Source: Cytophagales bacterium WSM2-2 | GTDB lineage: Bacteria; Bacteroidota; Bacteroidia; Cytophagales; Cyclobacteriaceae | Reading direction: 5' to 3' | DNA: 64,000 nt | Assembly: GCA_015472025.1 (NCBI GenBank) | Contig: BNHL01000001.1 | Coordinates: 124,001 to 188,000, forward strand | Shown here: piece by piece, positions 8,585 through 17,284 of the stretch | Position numbering within the stretch: the first letter of the stretch is position 1 | Layout of the letters: each line of letters begins with the position of its first letter | Translations under genes and position numbers: made by a program | The notes under the pieces: generated by a model | Database searches by the model: none | What the model saw: only the letters and a program-made list of their open reading frames with translations | What the model was told of the DNA's origin: nothing

Positions 8585-8679
8585 TTTAATCGTTAATCAC
8601 TATCCATTAATAGTTTTTCAGTGTTCCCCGAAATGGAAGCGTTTTTTCCATTTATCTTTTAACGATTAATGCCTTTCAT

Positions 8680-9786
8680 TTGGAACAAGACCGACTCTCT
8701 TTTCTCGCACTTCATTTCATTCCAGGGGTCGGAAATCAGTTGATCAAGCAATTGATCAGCTACTGCGGTTCTGCAAGCAATGTTTTTAAAACGCCCAAAG
8801 GAAAGCTTCTGAAAATACCAGGCATTGGGCCTGTTACAGGTGAGTCGATTTTCAGTGGTTCCACATTTCATCAGGCTGAAAAAGAATTCAGGAAAGCTGA
8901 AAAAAATGAAACAGAAATAATTTTCTTCACCGACAAGAATTATCCGAGTCGACTCAAATCAATTGAAGACGCTCCATCCGTACTCTACTGTAAAGGAAAC
9001 ATTAATCTCAACCATCCCAAGTCAGTTGCAATTGTCGGCACACGGCAGGCAACGGAATATGGAAAAGAAGCAGTCTGTGACATCATCAAGGATATCAGGC
9101 CGCATCAGGCAATCATCATCAGCGGTTTGGCTTATGGTATAGACATTCAAGCACACAAAGAAGCCTTAAAGAACAATCTGCCTACCCTAGCGGTGATGGG
9201 AAGCGGAATAGACGTGATCTATCCGGCAGTACATAAAGACACCGCGTTAAAAATAATAAACCAGGGTGCGCTGCTCACAGAAAACCATTTTGGTATCAAG
9301 CCGGATGCGCACCATTTTCCCGCTCGCAACCGGATCATCGCAGGTATGTGCGATGCACTAATTGTGGTTGAAGCCGCAGAAAAGGGCGGAGCGTTGATCA
9401 CAGCTGAGATCGCGAACAGTTATAACAAAGATGTCTTCGCTATTCCGGGATCGCTGGGAAAGACATATTCAGAGGGTTGCAACAAGTTGATACGAAATAA
9501 CAAGGCAACGATCTACACATCGATAAAAGATCTTGAATACCTGTTGAATTGGTCCGCAGAAGACAATAAACTCCAAAACAGGAAATCGGACTTCAGTTCT
9601 TTCAGTCCGGACGAGCAGCTTGTTCTTTCCATTCTTCAGAAAAAAGGCGGGCCAATGATGATCGATGACCTCACCATCAGAACTTCAATTTCCCCAAGTC
9701 ACCTGGCCTCACTCCTGCTCACGCTCGAGTTTAATGATGTGGTGAAATCTCTGCCAGGCAAACAATTCGTATTGGTTAAGAAATAA
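8680..9786 (+). CDS. dprA: DNA processing protein DprA (Smf)
   Basis: A 368-residue protein that loads RecA on incoming single-stranded DNA during transformation. The N terminus (FIPGVGNQLIKQL, IPGIGPVTGESI) is a helix-hairpin-helix-like SAM region; the Rossmann-like core spans about 105-300 with VAIVGTRQATEYG, IISGLAYGIDIQAH, GSGIDVIYP and FPARNRIIAG; the C-terminal 60 residues form the winged-helix DprA domain. The start is a TTG at 8680, chosen because no in-frame ATG precedes it and the family N terminus begins right after. The upstream DNA is the tandem duplication, whose last unit ends at this start. Length and motifs are normal. Confidence 0.95.
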   Translation: MEQDRLSFLALHFIPGVGNQLIKQLISYCGSASNVFKTPKGKLLKIPGIGPVTGESIFSGSTFHQAEKEFRKAEKNETEIIFFTDKNYPSRLKSIEDAPSVLYCKGNINLNHPKSVAIVGTRQATEYGKEAVCDIIKDIRPHQAIIISGLAYGIDIQAHKEALKNNLPTLAVMGSGIDVIYPAVHKDTALKIINQGALLTENHFGIKPDAHHFPARNRIIAGMCDALIVVEAAEKGGALITAEIANSYNKDVFAIPGSLGKTYSEGCNKLIRNNKATIYTSIKDLEYLLNWSAEDNKLQNRKSDFSSFSPDEQLVLSILQKKGGPMMIDDLTIRTSISPSHLASLLLTLEFNDVVKSLPGKQFVLVKK

Positions 9787-10635
9787 TCAGTGCGGGAAAA
9801 TAGAATCCGCCATCAGCAATGCCTTTGCAAAAGCTTCATTATTCAACGAAGGTAAAGCGTTCTTGCTTTTCAAATATTGAATGATCGTTTCAGTGGCAAG
9901 ATTGCCCACCAGTTCATCTTCCGCCATTGGACAACCGCCAAAGCCTTTTAGTGCTCCATCGAACCGCTGGCATCCTGAAAGAAATGCTGCTTCTATCTTC
10001 TCGACTGCTTTTGCCGGATTGGAGTGCAAGTGCGCACCAAATTCCACGCGCGAAAATCTAGGCACCAGGGTTTCAAACAGGTATTTTATCTGGTCGGGTT
10101 GTGAAACACCGATCGTGTCGGCAAGAGAGATGATCTCAATCTCCATCGCGGCAAGGTCAGCAGTGAATTTTTCCACGACACCAACATCGTAGGGGTCGTT
10201 GTATGGATTGCCGAAGCCCATGCTGATGTACGTCACCATTACCTTGTTATTCTTTTTGCAAAGATTTTGTACTTCAGCCACCGTTATCATGGCTTCCGCT
10301 ATTGATTTGTTTGTATTCCGCTGCTGGAACGTCTCGGAAATCGAAAGAGGAAAACCGAGGTATTGGATCTCATCAAAAGACATAGCCTCTTGTGCCCCCC
10401 GTGTATTGGCTATAATCGCCAATAATTTTGACCTGGTAGACGACAGGTCCAGTTTTTTCAAAACATCAGCAGTGTCGCGAAGCTGTGGTATTGCTTTTGG
10501 AGACACAAAACTTCCAAAATCGATAGTATCAAATCCCACTTTGAGTAATTCGTTGATATATGCTGCCTTTGCTTCTGTTGGAATGAATTCTTCCAGTCCT
10601 TGCATGGCATCACGTGGGCATTCGATCAGTTTCAT
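9787..10635 (-). CDS. Hydroxymethylglutaryl-CoA lyase family protein
   Basis: A 282-residue DRE-TIM metallolyase. The catalytic arginine-aspartate pair appears at residues 8-9 in ECPRDAMQG, the metal-binding histidines in FGAHLHSNP, and the active-site cysteine loop near the C terminus in FGGCPMAEDE followed by GNLATE. These match HMG-CoA lyase, which splits HMG-CoA to acetyl-CoA and acetoacetate in leucine degradation. Isolated from other leucine genes here, a related lyase or citramalyl-type substrate cannot be excluded, so no symbol is given. It converges on dprA with only a few bases between the stop codons. Confidence 0.85.
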   Translation of the reverse strand: MKLIECPRDAMQGLEEFIPTEAKAAYINELLKVGFDTIDFGSFVSPKAIPQLRDTADVLKKLDLSSTRSKLLAIIANTRGAQEAMSFDEIQYLGFPLSISETFQQRNTNKSIAEAMITVAEVQNLCKKNNKVMVTYISMGFGNPYNDPYDVGVVEKFTADLAAMEIEIISLADTIGVSQPDQIKYLFETLVPRFSRVEFGAHLHSNPAKAVEKIEAAFLSGCQRFDGALKGFGGCPMAEDELVGNLATETIIQYLKSKNALPSLNNEAFAKALLMADSIFPH

Positions 10636-10741
10636 AAACGTTAACTTTGATTATTAAACAGAGATGATTTTCGATTTACAATTTTATTTTATTCTTTCAT
10701 GTGTTAATAACTGATTTTACACATTTTTCATTCCCACGTCC

Positions 10742-11761
10742 ATGTCATTGATCCAGGAAAACATAAGTCTCAAATCATTCAATACTTTCGGCATTGATGC
10801 GCGGGCAAAATATTTCTGCGAGATTAAGAGCATTGAAGACCTTGTCGGGATCATTCAAACGGGTTTGTTGAAAAAAGAACGAATGCTGATTCTGGGTGGA
10901 GGGAGCAATGTACTTTTCACGAAGGACTTTGACGGCCTTGTCATACACAATTCCATTATGGGAAAAGAAATTGTAAGCGAGTCGGATAGCGACATTGATT
11001 TACAAGTGAGCTCCGGTGAACCGTGGCACAACACAGTGTTACATTGTGTACATAATAACTGGGGTGGGATTGAAAATCTCTCACTCATCCCCGGCACCAT
11101 TGGAGCAGCACCCATTCAGAACATCGGAGCATACGGAGTTGAGGTCAGAGAGGTGATCAAAGAAGTGAAAGCAGTTGACCTGTCGACAGGTCGAACACGA
11201 GCATTCAATAACGAAGAATGCAAGTTTGGGTACCGCGAAAGTGTTTTTAAGAGCGAGTTGAAAGAATTTTTTTTTATTTCAAGTGTTACTTTAACGTTGA
11301 GCAAAAAAAGTCATCGGATTAATACTTCGTATGGTGCAATTTCTGACACGCTCAAGAAGATGAACATCATTGAACCGACGATAAAAAATGTGAGTGATGC
11401 AGTGATACAAATTCGTTCGGAAAAATTACCCGACTTCACTACACTTGGTAACGCTGGAAGTTTTTTTAAGAACCCGGAGATCACTCAAGATCATTTTTCA
11501 ACACTTCAACGCGCGTTTCCAAACATGCCTCATTATCCTGCAAATCAAGCAGTTAAAGTACCAGCAGGTTGGCTCATTGAACAATGCGAGTGGAAAGGAA
11601 AAACTATTGGTCATGTTGGCGTTCATGATAAGCAAGCATTGGTGCTGGTGAACTTCGGAGGTGCGAGTGGTGAAGAAATTTTCTCACTTGCACATCAAAT
11701 TATTTCTTCCGTGAGAGAAAAATTTTCGATCACACTCACACCCGAAGTGAATATTTTTTGA
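10742..11761 (+). CDS. murB: UDP-N-acetylenolpyruvoylglucosamine reductase
   Basis: The 339-residue flavoenzyme reduces UDP-GlcNAc-enolpyruvate to UDP-MurNAc in peptidoglycan synthesis. The FAD-binding PCMH domain shows LILGGGSNVLFT, GIENLSLIPGTIGAAPIQNIGAYG and CKFGYRESVFK; the C-terminal MurB domain has LGNAGSFFKNP with the catalytic serine, and PAGWLIEQ. This layout is the type I (E. coli-like) enzyme, which keeps the extra loop. The N-terminal NTFGIDARA is the usual beginning. It is monocistronic on the plus strand, divergent from the HMG-CoA lyase gene. Confidence 0.97.
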   Translation: MSLIQENISLKSFNTFGIDARAKYFCEIKSIEDLVGIIQTGLLKKERMLILGGGSNVLFTKDFDGLVIHNSIMGKEIVSESDSDIDLQVSSGEPWHNTVLHCVHNNWGGIENLSLIPGTIGAAPIQNIGAYGVEVREVIKEVKAVDLSTGRTRAFNNEECKFGYRESVFKSELKEFFFISSVTLTLSKKSHRINTSYGAISDTLKKMNIIEPTIKNVSDAVIQIRSEKLPDFTTLGNAGSFFKNPEITQDHFSTLQRAFPNMPHYPANQAVKVPAGWLIEQCEWKGKTIGHVGVHDKQALVLVNFGGASGEEIFSLAHQIISSVREKFSITLTPEVNIF

Positions 11762-11849
11762 TGAGTAGTAATTGATGAAGAACCTTGTGGATAAAAATTC
11801 GGATGAACTGAAATTTTTTCGTGAACTAAAAATTTTTTGCTGAAAATTT

Positions 11850-11878
11850 TTGCAGATTAATTTTTTATTATACCTTTC
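11850..11878 (+). promoter_or_regulatory. Putative promoter of the lysine-rich peptide
   Basis: A TTG at 11850-11852 is followed after 18 bases by TACCTTTC at 11871-11878, one mismatch from the Bacteroidota -7 box. The DNA just upstream (11805-11870) is extremely AT-rich, with three phased runs of AATTTTTT that could bend DNA or act as an UP-like element. The start codon lies 30 bases downstream. Confidence 0.5.
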
Positions 11879-11908
11879 GAACAGTTTTAACCAAAATATT
11901 AAAACGCT

Positions 11909-11974
11909 ATGGCAAAAAAACCCGCTAAGAAAGCAGCTAAGAAAGCTAAGAAAGCTGCTAAGAAGAAGAAGTAA
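11909..11974 (+). CDS. Tiny lysine/alanine-rich basic peptide
   Basis: A 21-codon frame from ATG to TAA encodes a peptide made only of Met, Ala, Lys and one Pro, with repeats of KKA and KKAAKK like the C-terminal tail of bacterial histone H1-like proteins. It has a promoter-like sequence upstream and a strong intrinsic terminator 22 bases after the stop, so it looks like a complete, deliberate transcription unit. By inference it binds nucleic acid through charge. Similar short lysine-rich peptides occur in Bacteroidota. Alternatively the transcript is a small RNA and the frame incidental, though the strict codon periodicity argues for translation. Confidence 0.65.
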   Translation: MAKKPAKKAAKKAKKAAKKKK

Positions 11975-11996
11975 TCAGCAAAGCTGATACTTTCAG

Positions 11997-12034
11997 AAGG
12001 GAAGCAATCTAGGATCGCTTCCCTTTTTCTTTTT
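11997..12034 (+). terminator. Intrinsic terminator after the lysine-rich peptide
   Basis: AAGGGAAGC (11997-12005) and GCTTCCCTT (12017-12025) form a perfect 9-bp stem with an 11-base loop, merging into the T-rich run TTTTTCTTTTTC. It is one of the clearest rho-independent terminators in the window. Confidence 0.85.
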
Positions 12035-12161
12035 CATCCTCTCAATGAATCGTACTCTTCGATTCATTTCTCATCACTCCGGAAATAATTTCAATCAATC
12101 ATAAAAAAACAGGCAAACGTTACGTGCCATTTCTCTGCAGTGTGAATTTTCTCAGCTGAGA

Positions 12162-13088
12162 TTACTTCTTATCAACAAAATTCTGGAAAGTGTAAATCAT
12201 ACCGAATGAAAAAGCCTGGCTGAATTGTAAAAGTTCGTCCTGGTTGTGATCATAGAGTAAGATCGTTCCGAGGTTAAGGTTCACAAACCTCCCCAGCTTA
12301 GCTGTTAGGTTAAGATCAAGCCTGTGATATAGTTCGTTGATTGATATGTGCTGGTAATCGGCAAACAAGATGTAGCGCCATTTGAGATTTACATTCTTGG
12401 CAATATCCTTATCAAACTCAGCCAGCATTTGAAATGCCAGCCATTGAAAGTGCACTGTGCGGTCGGATGATAAGCCGTAAGGCCTCGGATTGTCTACGTT
12501 AATAAATCGGCTTACGTCATTCACGATAGTAAGGCGTGGCGCAAAGGGAGAAAGCCTGAGTTTGAAATATTTTACGGGGTGATATTCAAAACCAACGCCT
12601 GTGGTAATAAATGCCGGGGCAAAAAAATCTGAAAGCATCACCAACGAGTCATTGTTAGTTTTGGACTTTAGATATTTATAGCCGGCTGCAAATTGTGAAA
12701 GTAAGTTTGCTGAAAGTGCGAAGTCCCACTTCGGGCTCAGCGTGTGACCATATTTGGTGTCGATGAAGATCCTGTCTAATGTCTTACGATACCCCAGCCC
12801 TTGGTTGTTCACCATTCCGTATTGAAAATCAAGTTCGTTGTCCCACGAATTCTTTTCCCCCTTATAGTTTGCCCGATAGTTAAGGAACACGGTGAACCCT
12901 ATTGAGTTTGTTCCACCACCCTTCCAGTTGGATGTAAAAGAAGATTGGTTAAGGTTAAGTCCAGTTTTAAATGCTTTCTTCCAGCGAGTGAGAGTGTCGA
13001 CCTTTACAATTTGAGCTGAAACATTAAAAGCAGCAATGCACGTCAATACTGTAATAAAAAATTGACGCAGGGTTGGGAAAAATTTCAT
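12162..13088 (-). CDS. DUF3078 outer-membrane beta-barrel protein
   Basis: The 308-residue protein starts with a signal peptide (cleavage near FNVSAQ) and continues as alternating amphipathic strands rich in Asn, Tyr and Trp, ending in an aromatic-rich strand (FGMIYTFQNFVDKK). The motif RWKKAFKTGLNLNQSSFTSNWKGGG is characteristic of DUF3078, a family common in Bacteroidota and of unknown function. Outer-membrane location is inferred from the barrel pattern. It is encoded alone, between a terminator-bounded small gene and a response regulator on the same strand. Confidence 0.85.
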   Translation of the reverse strand: MKFFPTLRQFFITVLTCIAAFNVSAQIVKVDTLTRWKKAFKTGLNLNQSSFTSNWKGGGTNSIGFTVFLNYRANYKGEKNSWDNELDFQYGMVNNQGLGYRKTLDRIFIDTKYGHTLSPKWDFALSANLLSQFAAGYKYLKSKTNNDSLVMLSDFFAPAFITTGVGFEYHPVKYFKLRLSPFAPRLTIVNDVSRFINVDNPRPYGLSSDRTVHFQWLAFQMLAEFDKDIAKNVNLKWRYILFADYQHISINELYHRLDLNLTAKLGRFVNLNLGTILLYDHNQDELLQFSQAFSFGMIYTFQNFVDKK

Positions 13089-13132
13089 AGGCAGGGTTTG
13101 ATACTAAAAGTACAAACCTTACCCTCTATTGC

Positions 13133-13555
13133 TCAAATATTGCTTAGCTTAATTTCCTCCAGAGCGACTTCAGTCAAAGGTTTCGTGATAAACTTGATCA
13201 CGTGATTGTTGTTCACAATCTTATCGATGTCGCGTTTATTGTCAGAGCTTGACAGGATGATGACTTTGCACTTGTTGCGAACCAATTCATTGAACTTCTC
13301 AAATTCATAGAGAAATACAAATCCGTCCACCACCGGCATATTAATATCAAGGAAGATAATGCTGGGCAGGTTTACTGCATCATTTTCGTGTTCTTTCAAA
13401 TAATCAAGGGCGCCTTTACCCGAACTTTTCACCTCCACACGGTGAGAAAACTTGGTAATTTCTATAATACGCTTGCTGATGAAATTGTCAGTGTCATTAT
13501 CATCCACCAACATTACCAAATCCAATGTTTTAATTTCCGTATCCATCAACATCAT
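13133..13555 (-). CDS. Single-domain response regulator (CheY-like)
   Basis: The 140-residue protein is a receiver domain and nothing else. The acidic pair is in MLVDDNDTDN (Asp18, Asp19), the phospho-acceptor Asp70 is in IFLDINMP, the Ser/Thr switch is in IILSSSD, and the conserved lysine is in FITKPL. A second ATG three codons into the frame could also be the start. It belongs to the Rcp1-like receivers, which relay phosphate from hybrid kinases. No histidine kinase is adjacent, so its partner is encoded elsewhere. Confidence 0.92.
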   Translation of the reverse strand: MMLMDTEIKTLDLVMLVDDNDTDNFISKRIIEITKFSHRVEVKSSGKGALDYLKEHENDAVNLPSIIFLDINMPVVDGFVFLYEFEKFNELVRNKCKVIILSSSDNKRDIDKIVNNNHVIKFITKPLTEVALEEIKLSNI

Positions 13556-13684
13556 TCTCTATAAGATTAACAAATTATGGTTCAATGCAGGCAAAATTAT
13601 CCTTTTTTATGAATTGGTATCCATTTGCCATTAACATTAGGGGGTTAAAGTAAGGATTTCGCTCAAAATGTAAAAAATTAGAGG

Positions 13685-15241
13685 TTACCTTTTTATGATT
13701 TTGAGTTTCTCGCCAGGGCTGATCGTAAGGTTGGACTTGTTGTTCCACTCCATGACCTCCTTGATAGTTGCCCCAAATTGACGTGCTATTCCATACAGCG
13801 TATCTGAGGATTTCACTTCGTATATAATAGTATCAGCCTCTGCTTTTACTTCAGCTTTTGGCACGCTAGCATCCATGCCTACAGGAAGTGCTTTTTGCTC
13901 TGCCGTTTGCTCTTTGGCCTCCAATGATTGTACTGGTTGCGGTGCTTCCTTCGGTTTGACACCCCATGCAAAAGTCTCCTCCGTCAATTCAGCTACCTCC
14001 GAATCGTTATTGGCAGGAACTTCAACTGCTTTACTATTTAACCGCAAGACAACTCCGGATGCGATCTGATCCTTAGCCAGCGGATTAAATTTCTTTAATT
14101 GATCCAACCGGATACCTTGTTGCTGGCTAACCAACCACAAGTTGTCCCCTATTCTTGTCTGATATACCGCTACTGCCCCCTTCTTCTTCTTTCTCTTTGT
14201 GAAATAGTAAGCTCCCGGAGTGATGCGGGCGTCAATAGCAATATCGTTGAAGTCCATGAACTTGGAAATGTTAACTCCTGCCCGCGTAGCCAGTGCCGAA
14301 ACGGTTTCGCCCTGTTTCGCCTTGATCACCAATATACCATTGATATGAAATTTGGTATCCGCTTCGGGCTCTCCTTTTACACCTACAGTTTTCGCCTCAA
14401 TAGTCTTTGGTTGGCTCATCACGAGCGCATGAAAGTCTTCCGGGATAGTGCCGCCCGGGACAGCCACCATATAAGGTTTATCATCCGGTATGGTGCCCGA
14501 GCGAATCCACTTATTGTGTTCTTTCAATGTGCTTTCCTCAACCGAAAATTCTTTCGCCAGATCGCTCAATTTCTTCTTTCCCTTACTTTCATATAGCCCC
14601 ACCTTCAATTGTGGAGTTCCCTCGCATGCATCTTCAAACGCGATCCGGTGCGCCAGGTATTTCTTTACATACCAATACGTCTCCGCATTGATCTCCATGT
14701 GACTATCGCCATTGTACTTGTCACCTAGCGCTTCAATTACCCCGCCTTTACCCATCTGATAAGCCTGAAGCGCCAGCACCCAATTGTTGAAGTACCAGTT
14801 ATTTTGTTTGATATATCTTGCCGCGCCCTTTGAAGCTGACACGATATTCATTCGTTCATCAATTTCGCGGTCCACACGCATCCCCATTTCCTGGGCCGTA
14901 AAATCTTTGAATTGCCAAAACCCAACAGCATTGGAGGTTGAAACAGCATCAGAAACTAACGAACTCTCCTGTAGTGCCAGATATTTGAAATCGGTGGGTA
15001 GGTCCTCCTCTTTGAATATTTTCTCGATGATCGGGAAGTAAGTGCGAGCCCGTTCGACCTTGATATTGAAATAGCGGGGGCTTTTGGTCAGCGCGTCTAC
15101 TTCTTTCTGGATTTCACGCCTGGCATCATCGCGAATAGTGAGCGCCATTCCAGCAAAACGAATTTTGTGGGGCACTTGAGGAGTCTGTGCGTATGAGGCA
15201 GCAACTCCGAAAAAAATGAGTGCAGCTGCAAAAAATCTCAT
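13685..15241 (-). CDS. Membrane-bound lytic murein transglycosylase (MltD-like) with LysM repeats
   Basis: A 518-residue secreted protein with a signal peptide (AASYAQ). A transglycosylase domain spans about 70-230; the catalytic glutamate is Glu92 in LALQESSLVSDAV, followed by NAVGFWQFK and AARYIKQNN, the family's hallmark motifs. Three LysM peptidoglycan-binding repeats follow at about 300-345, 355-400 and 470-518, each recognisable by a GET/GDN/SDTL start and a closing I-P/S-G. It cleaves glycan strands to anhydromuropeptides. The predicted promoter abuts the start codon, implying an almost leaderless mRNA. Confidence 0.92.
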   Translation of the reverse strand: MRFFAAALIFFGVAASYAQTPQVPHKIRFAGMALTIRDDARREIQKEVDALTKSPRYFNIKVERARTYFPIIEKIFKEEDLPTDFKYLALQESSLVSDAVSTSNAVGFWQFKDFTAQEMGMRVDREIDERMNIVSASKGAARYIKQNNWYFNNWVLALQAYQMGKGGVIEALGDKYNGDSHMEINAETYWYVKKYLAHRIAFEDACEGTPQLKVGLYESKGKKKLSDLAKEFSVEESTLKEHNKWIRSGTIPDDKPYMVAVPGGTIPEDFHALVMSQPKTIEAKTVGVKGEPEADTKFHINGILVIKAKQGETVSALATRAGVNISKFMDFNDIAIDARITPGAYYFTKRKKKKGAVAVYQTRIGDNLWLVSQQQGIRLDQLKKFNPLAKDQIASGVVLRLNSKAVEVPANNDSEVAELTEETFAWGVKPKEAPQPVQSLEAKEQTAEQKALPVGMDASVPKAEVKAEADTIIYEVKSSDTLYGIARQFGATIKEVMEWNNKSNLTISPGEKLKIIKR

Positions 15242-15246
15242 CCCGG

Positions 15247-15277
15247 CAAAGATATGTGAATTTCAGAGGAAGTACAA
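15247..15277 (-). promoter_or_regulatory. Promoter of the lytic transglycosylase gene
   Basis: On the minus strand, TTG (15277-15275), exactly 20 bases, then TATCTTTG (15254-15247) gives a full match to the Bacteroidota housekeeping promoter. Only five bases separate the -7 box from the ATG at 15241, so transcription should begin at or within two bases of the start codon. Confidence 0.7.
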
Positions 15278-15292
15278 TGAGTCGTAGTCAGC

Positions 15293-15928
15293 TCACTTTT
15301 TGCGAGCTATCATTACTCCGTCTCTTAAAGACAGCAGCAGGTTCTCCACTCTCGGATCGTTCTGGATTTTATGATTGAAGTCGAGGATAGCCCGGGTGTC
15401 TTTATCAGGTTTAGGTTGAACAACCTTTCCGCTCCACAAAACATTGTCGGCAAGTATCAAGCCTCCGGGTAACACCTTTTCAATAACCAAATCAAAGTAA
15501 GCTGAATAGCTTTCCTTGTCGGCATCGATAAAGACAAGATCAAAAGATTCGGTCAGGCCTGGGATAATTTTTCTCGCGTCACCGATCCGGTAGTCAATCC
15601 TTTCCACAAAACCAGACTCATTGAAATAACCTCTCACACGACTCTCCAATTCCTCGTTGATATCGATCGTAATCAGCCTTCCCCCGGCAACCAGTCCTTC
15701 GGCAAGACAAATGGCAGAATACCCCGTGTATGTGCCTATCTCTAATATATTTTTGGGCTTTGTGAGTTTACTGATCATTGAAAGAAATCTTCCCTGCACA
15801 TGCCCTGACAACATTCGTGGCATCAATACCTGGGCATGTGTCTCCCTGTTTATCTTTTTCAGAATGGGGCTTTCATCGGTTGTGTGCGCCTCGATATAGC
15901 GGTCTAAATCATCTGGCAGGAAATCCAT
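15293..15928 (-). CDS. Class I SAM-dependent O-methyltransferase (caffeoyl-CoA OMT family)
   Basis: The 211-residue protein has the SAM-binding motif ILEIGTYTGYSAICLAEGL at 61-79, the acidic motif LITIDINEE, and the metal-binding VFIDADKESY with LADNVLWSG, which together define the cation-dependent O-methyltransferases. The substrate in bacteria is usually a catechol-like compound and is unknown here. It follows the M16 peptidase gene on the same strand with a 70-bp gap holding a -7-like TACTTTTG (15940-15933 on the minus strand) that sits four bases from the start codon. Confidence 0.9.
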   Translation of the reverse strand: MDFLPDDLDRYIEAHTTDESPILKKINRETHAQVLMPRMLSGHVQGRFLSMISKLTKPKNILEIGTYTGYSAICLAEGLVAGGRLITIDINEELESRVRGYFNESGFVERIDYRIGDARKIIPGLTESFDLVFIDADKESYSAYFDLVIEKVLPGGLILADNVLWSGKVVQPKPDKDTRAILDFNHKIQNDPRVENLLLSLRDGVMIARKK

Positions 15929-15998
15929 GAGTCAAAAGTACAAATTGTGAAGTGCGAAATTCTGGACAGCACATAACCTACTTCTCGTGCCACCCACT

Positions 15999-17231
15999 TC
16001 ACTTAGGTTGCATTATCAAAACACTCATCTTGTCTTCATCAAACATCTCGTTCGCCAATGCTTGAAGATCAACAGATGATGTTTTTTTTACTCTTTCAAA
16101 AATTTCTTCTAATGAAGTGATCTTTCCGAAATCTAGGAGGTTGCGGGCCATCATCATCATAAAACCCATATTATTCTCTTCTGCCATGGCAATCTGCCCG
16201 AGGATTTGCTCTTTAGAGGATGCCAGTTGCTTTACGCCAAGCTTTTCATCCTGTAGTTTTTTCAATTCCATCTTTACCAGTTCGATGCTTTTTTGCAATT
16301 GGGTTGGTTCCGTACCAAAAGAAATAACAAACAAGCCGGTATCAGTGAATGGAACGAACTGCGCTCCAATGCTGTACACAAATCCATGTTTTTCCCGAAG
16401 CGCCATATTGAGCCTGGAGTTCATCCCTCCTCCTCCAAGAATATTGGTAAGCATAAAGAAAGGAGTCCTTCGCTCATGCGAAGAATGAAATGCTGTACGA
16501 CCAATGGCACACCGCGCCTGCTTCACATCACGTTTGAGTATGACTTCCTTCGGTTTGTAGCCTGTAAACTTCTTTCTTTTGGTCCGAGATGTAAGTCTCG
16601 GAACCTGCCCCAGGTACTTCTCAGCCAAGGCTACCACTTTCTCCATTGGAACATTTCCTACTGATGAAAAAACAATATTACGTGTGTCGAGGTTTTTCTT
16701 CACGAAATTTCTGAAATCTTTTCGTTGAAATGCCTTCACCGTCTTTTGGGTGCCCAGAATATTCATCCCCAACGAATGACCTGAGAATATGACGCTATCA
16801 AATTCATCCTGGAGTGAATCATCCGGGTCATCGTAGTACATCGACATTTCTTCCAGGATCACATTGCGTTCGCGATTGATCTGTCCTGATGGGAAAATAG
16901 AATCAAAGGTGATGTCTGTAAGTAATTCAAGCGCCCTCTCGAAATACTCATCGCGCAAAGAAGCATAAAACAGAATTTTTTCCTTATCGGTAAATGCATT
17001 CAATTCACCCCCCAGAGATTCCAGGCGATTTAAAATATGAAATGCTTTTCGCTTCCTCGTACCTTTGAAAGCCATGTGCTCCCAGAAATGAGCGATGCCC
17101 TGGTTAGCCAATGTTTCATCGCGGCTGCCGATGTCGAGCATAATTCCACAGTGAACAATCTTCGTTGTCGTAATGTGGTTATGCACCACCCGGATGCCGT
17201 TTTTTAAAGTATAGATTTCGTAGTCTCGCAT
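15999..17231 (-). CDS. M16 family zinc peptidase
   Basis: A 410-residue insulinase/pitrilysin-type protein. The inverted zinc motif HFWEH lies at 48-52 and the distal glutamate ligand near 128 in RNVILEEMSMYYDDPDD, so the active site is complete. A second M16 domain of the inactive type fills residues about 165-400, with the conserved TNILGGGMNSRLNMALREKHGFVYSIGAQ stretch forming the substrate cleft. There is no signal peptide, suggesting a cytoplasmic peptidase that degrades small peptides, similar to the processing peptidase beta subunit. Its start codon lies 53 bp from the end of the saccharopine dehydrogenase gene on the same strand. Confidence 0.93.
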   Translation of the reverse strand: MRDYEIYTLKNGIRVVHNHITTTKIVHCGIMLDIGSRDETLANQGIAHFWEHMAFKGTRKRKAFHILNRLESLGGELNAFTDKEKILFYASLRDEYFERALELLTDITFDSIFPSGQINRERNVILEEMSMYYDDPDDSLQDEFDSVIFSGHSLGMNILGTQKTVKAFQRKDFRNFVKKNLDTRNIVFSSVGNVPMEKVVALAEKYLGQVPRLTSRTKRKKFTGYKPKEVILKRDVKQARCAIGRTAFHSSHERRTPFFMLTNILGGGGMNSRLNMALREKHGFVYSIGAQFVPFTDTGLFVISFGTEPTQLQKSIELVKMELKKLQDEKLGVKQLASSKEQILGQIAMAEENNMGFMMMMARNLLDFGKITSLEEIFERVKKTSSVDLQALANEMFDEDKMSVLIMQPK

Positions 17232-17284
17232 TCTAGGTCAAAACAATTTTTGTCCGGCAATAATTTACTGACATCGATATTTTT

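Larger units (their letters stand above)
7961..8655 (+). repeat. Tandem duplication, about 250-bp unit, three copies joining merR 3' end to dprA 5' end
   Basis: The block starting at merR codon 75 (7961) recurs at 8215 (254 bp on) and again near 8466 (251 bp on). Each unit holds the last 37 codons of merR with its stop (stops at 8079, 8333, 8584), a spacer, and in the first two units a degraded copy of the first 14 or so codons of dprA (about 8171-8217 and 8422-8469). The merR tails are almost identical; copy 2 has one substitution that changes a valine codon to methionine. The spacer of copies 1 and 3 agrees (TCAGTGTTCCCCG) while copy 2 differs there. Microhomology around CAGGG at the dprA and merR breakpoints may explain the origin. 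Confidence 0.93.

Noticed and set aside
7961..8655. CRISPR array
   Set aside because: The repeats are 251-254 bp and coding-derived, with no short direct repeats and unique spacers, and no cas gene is near.
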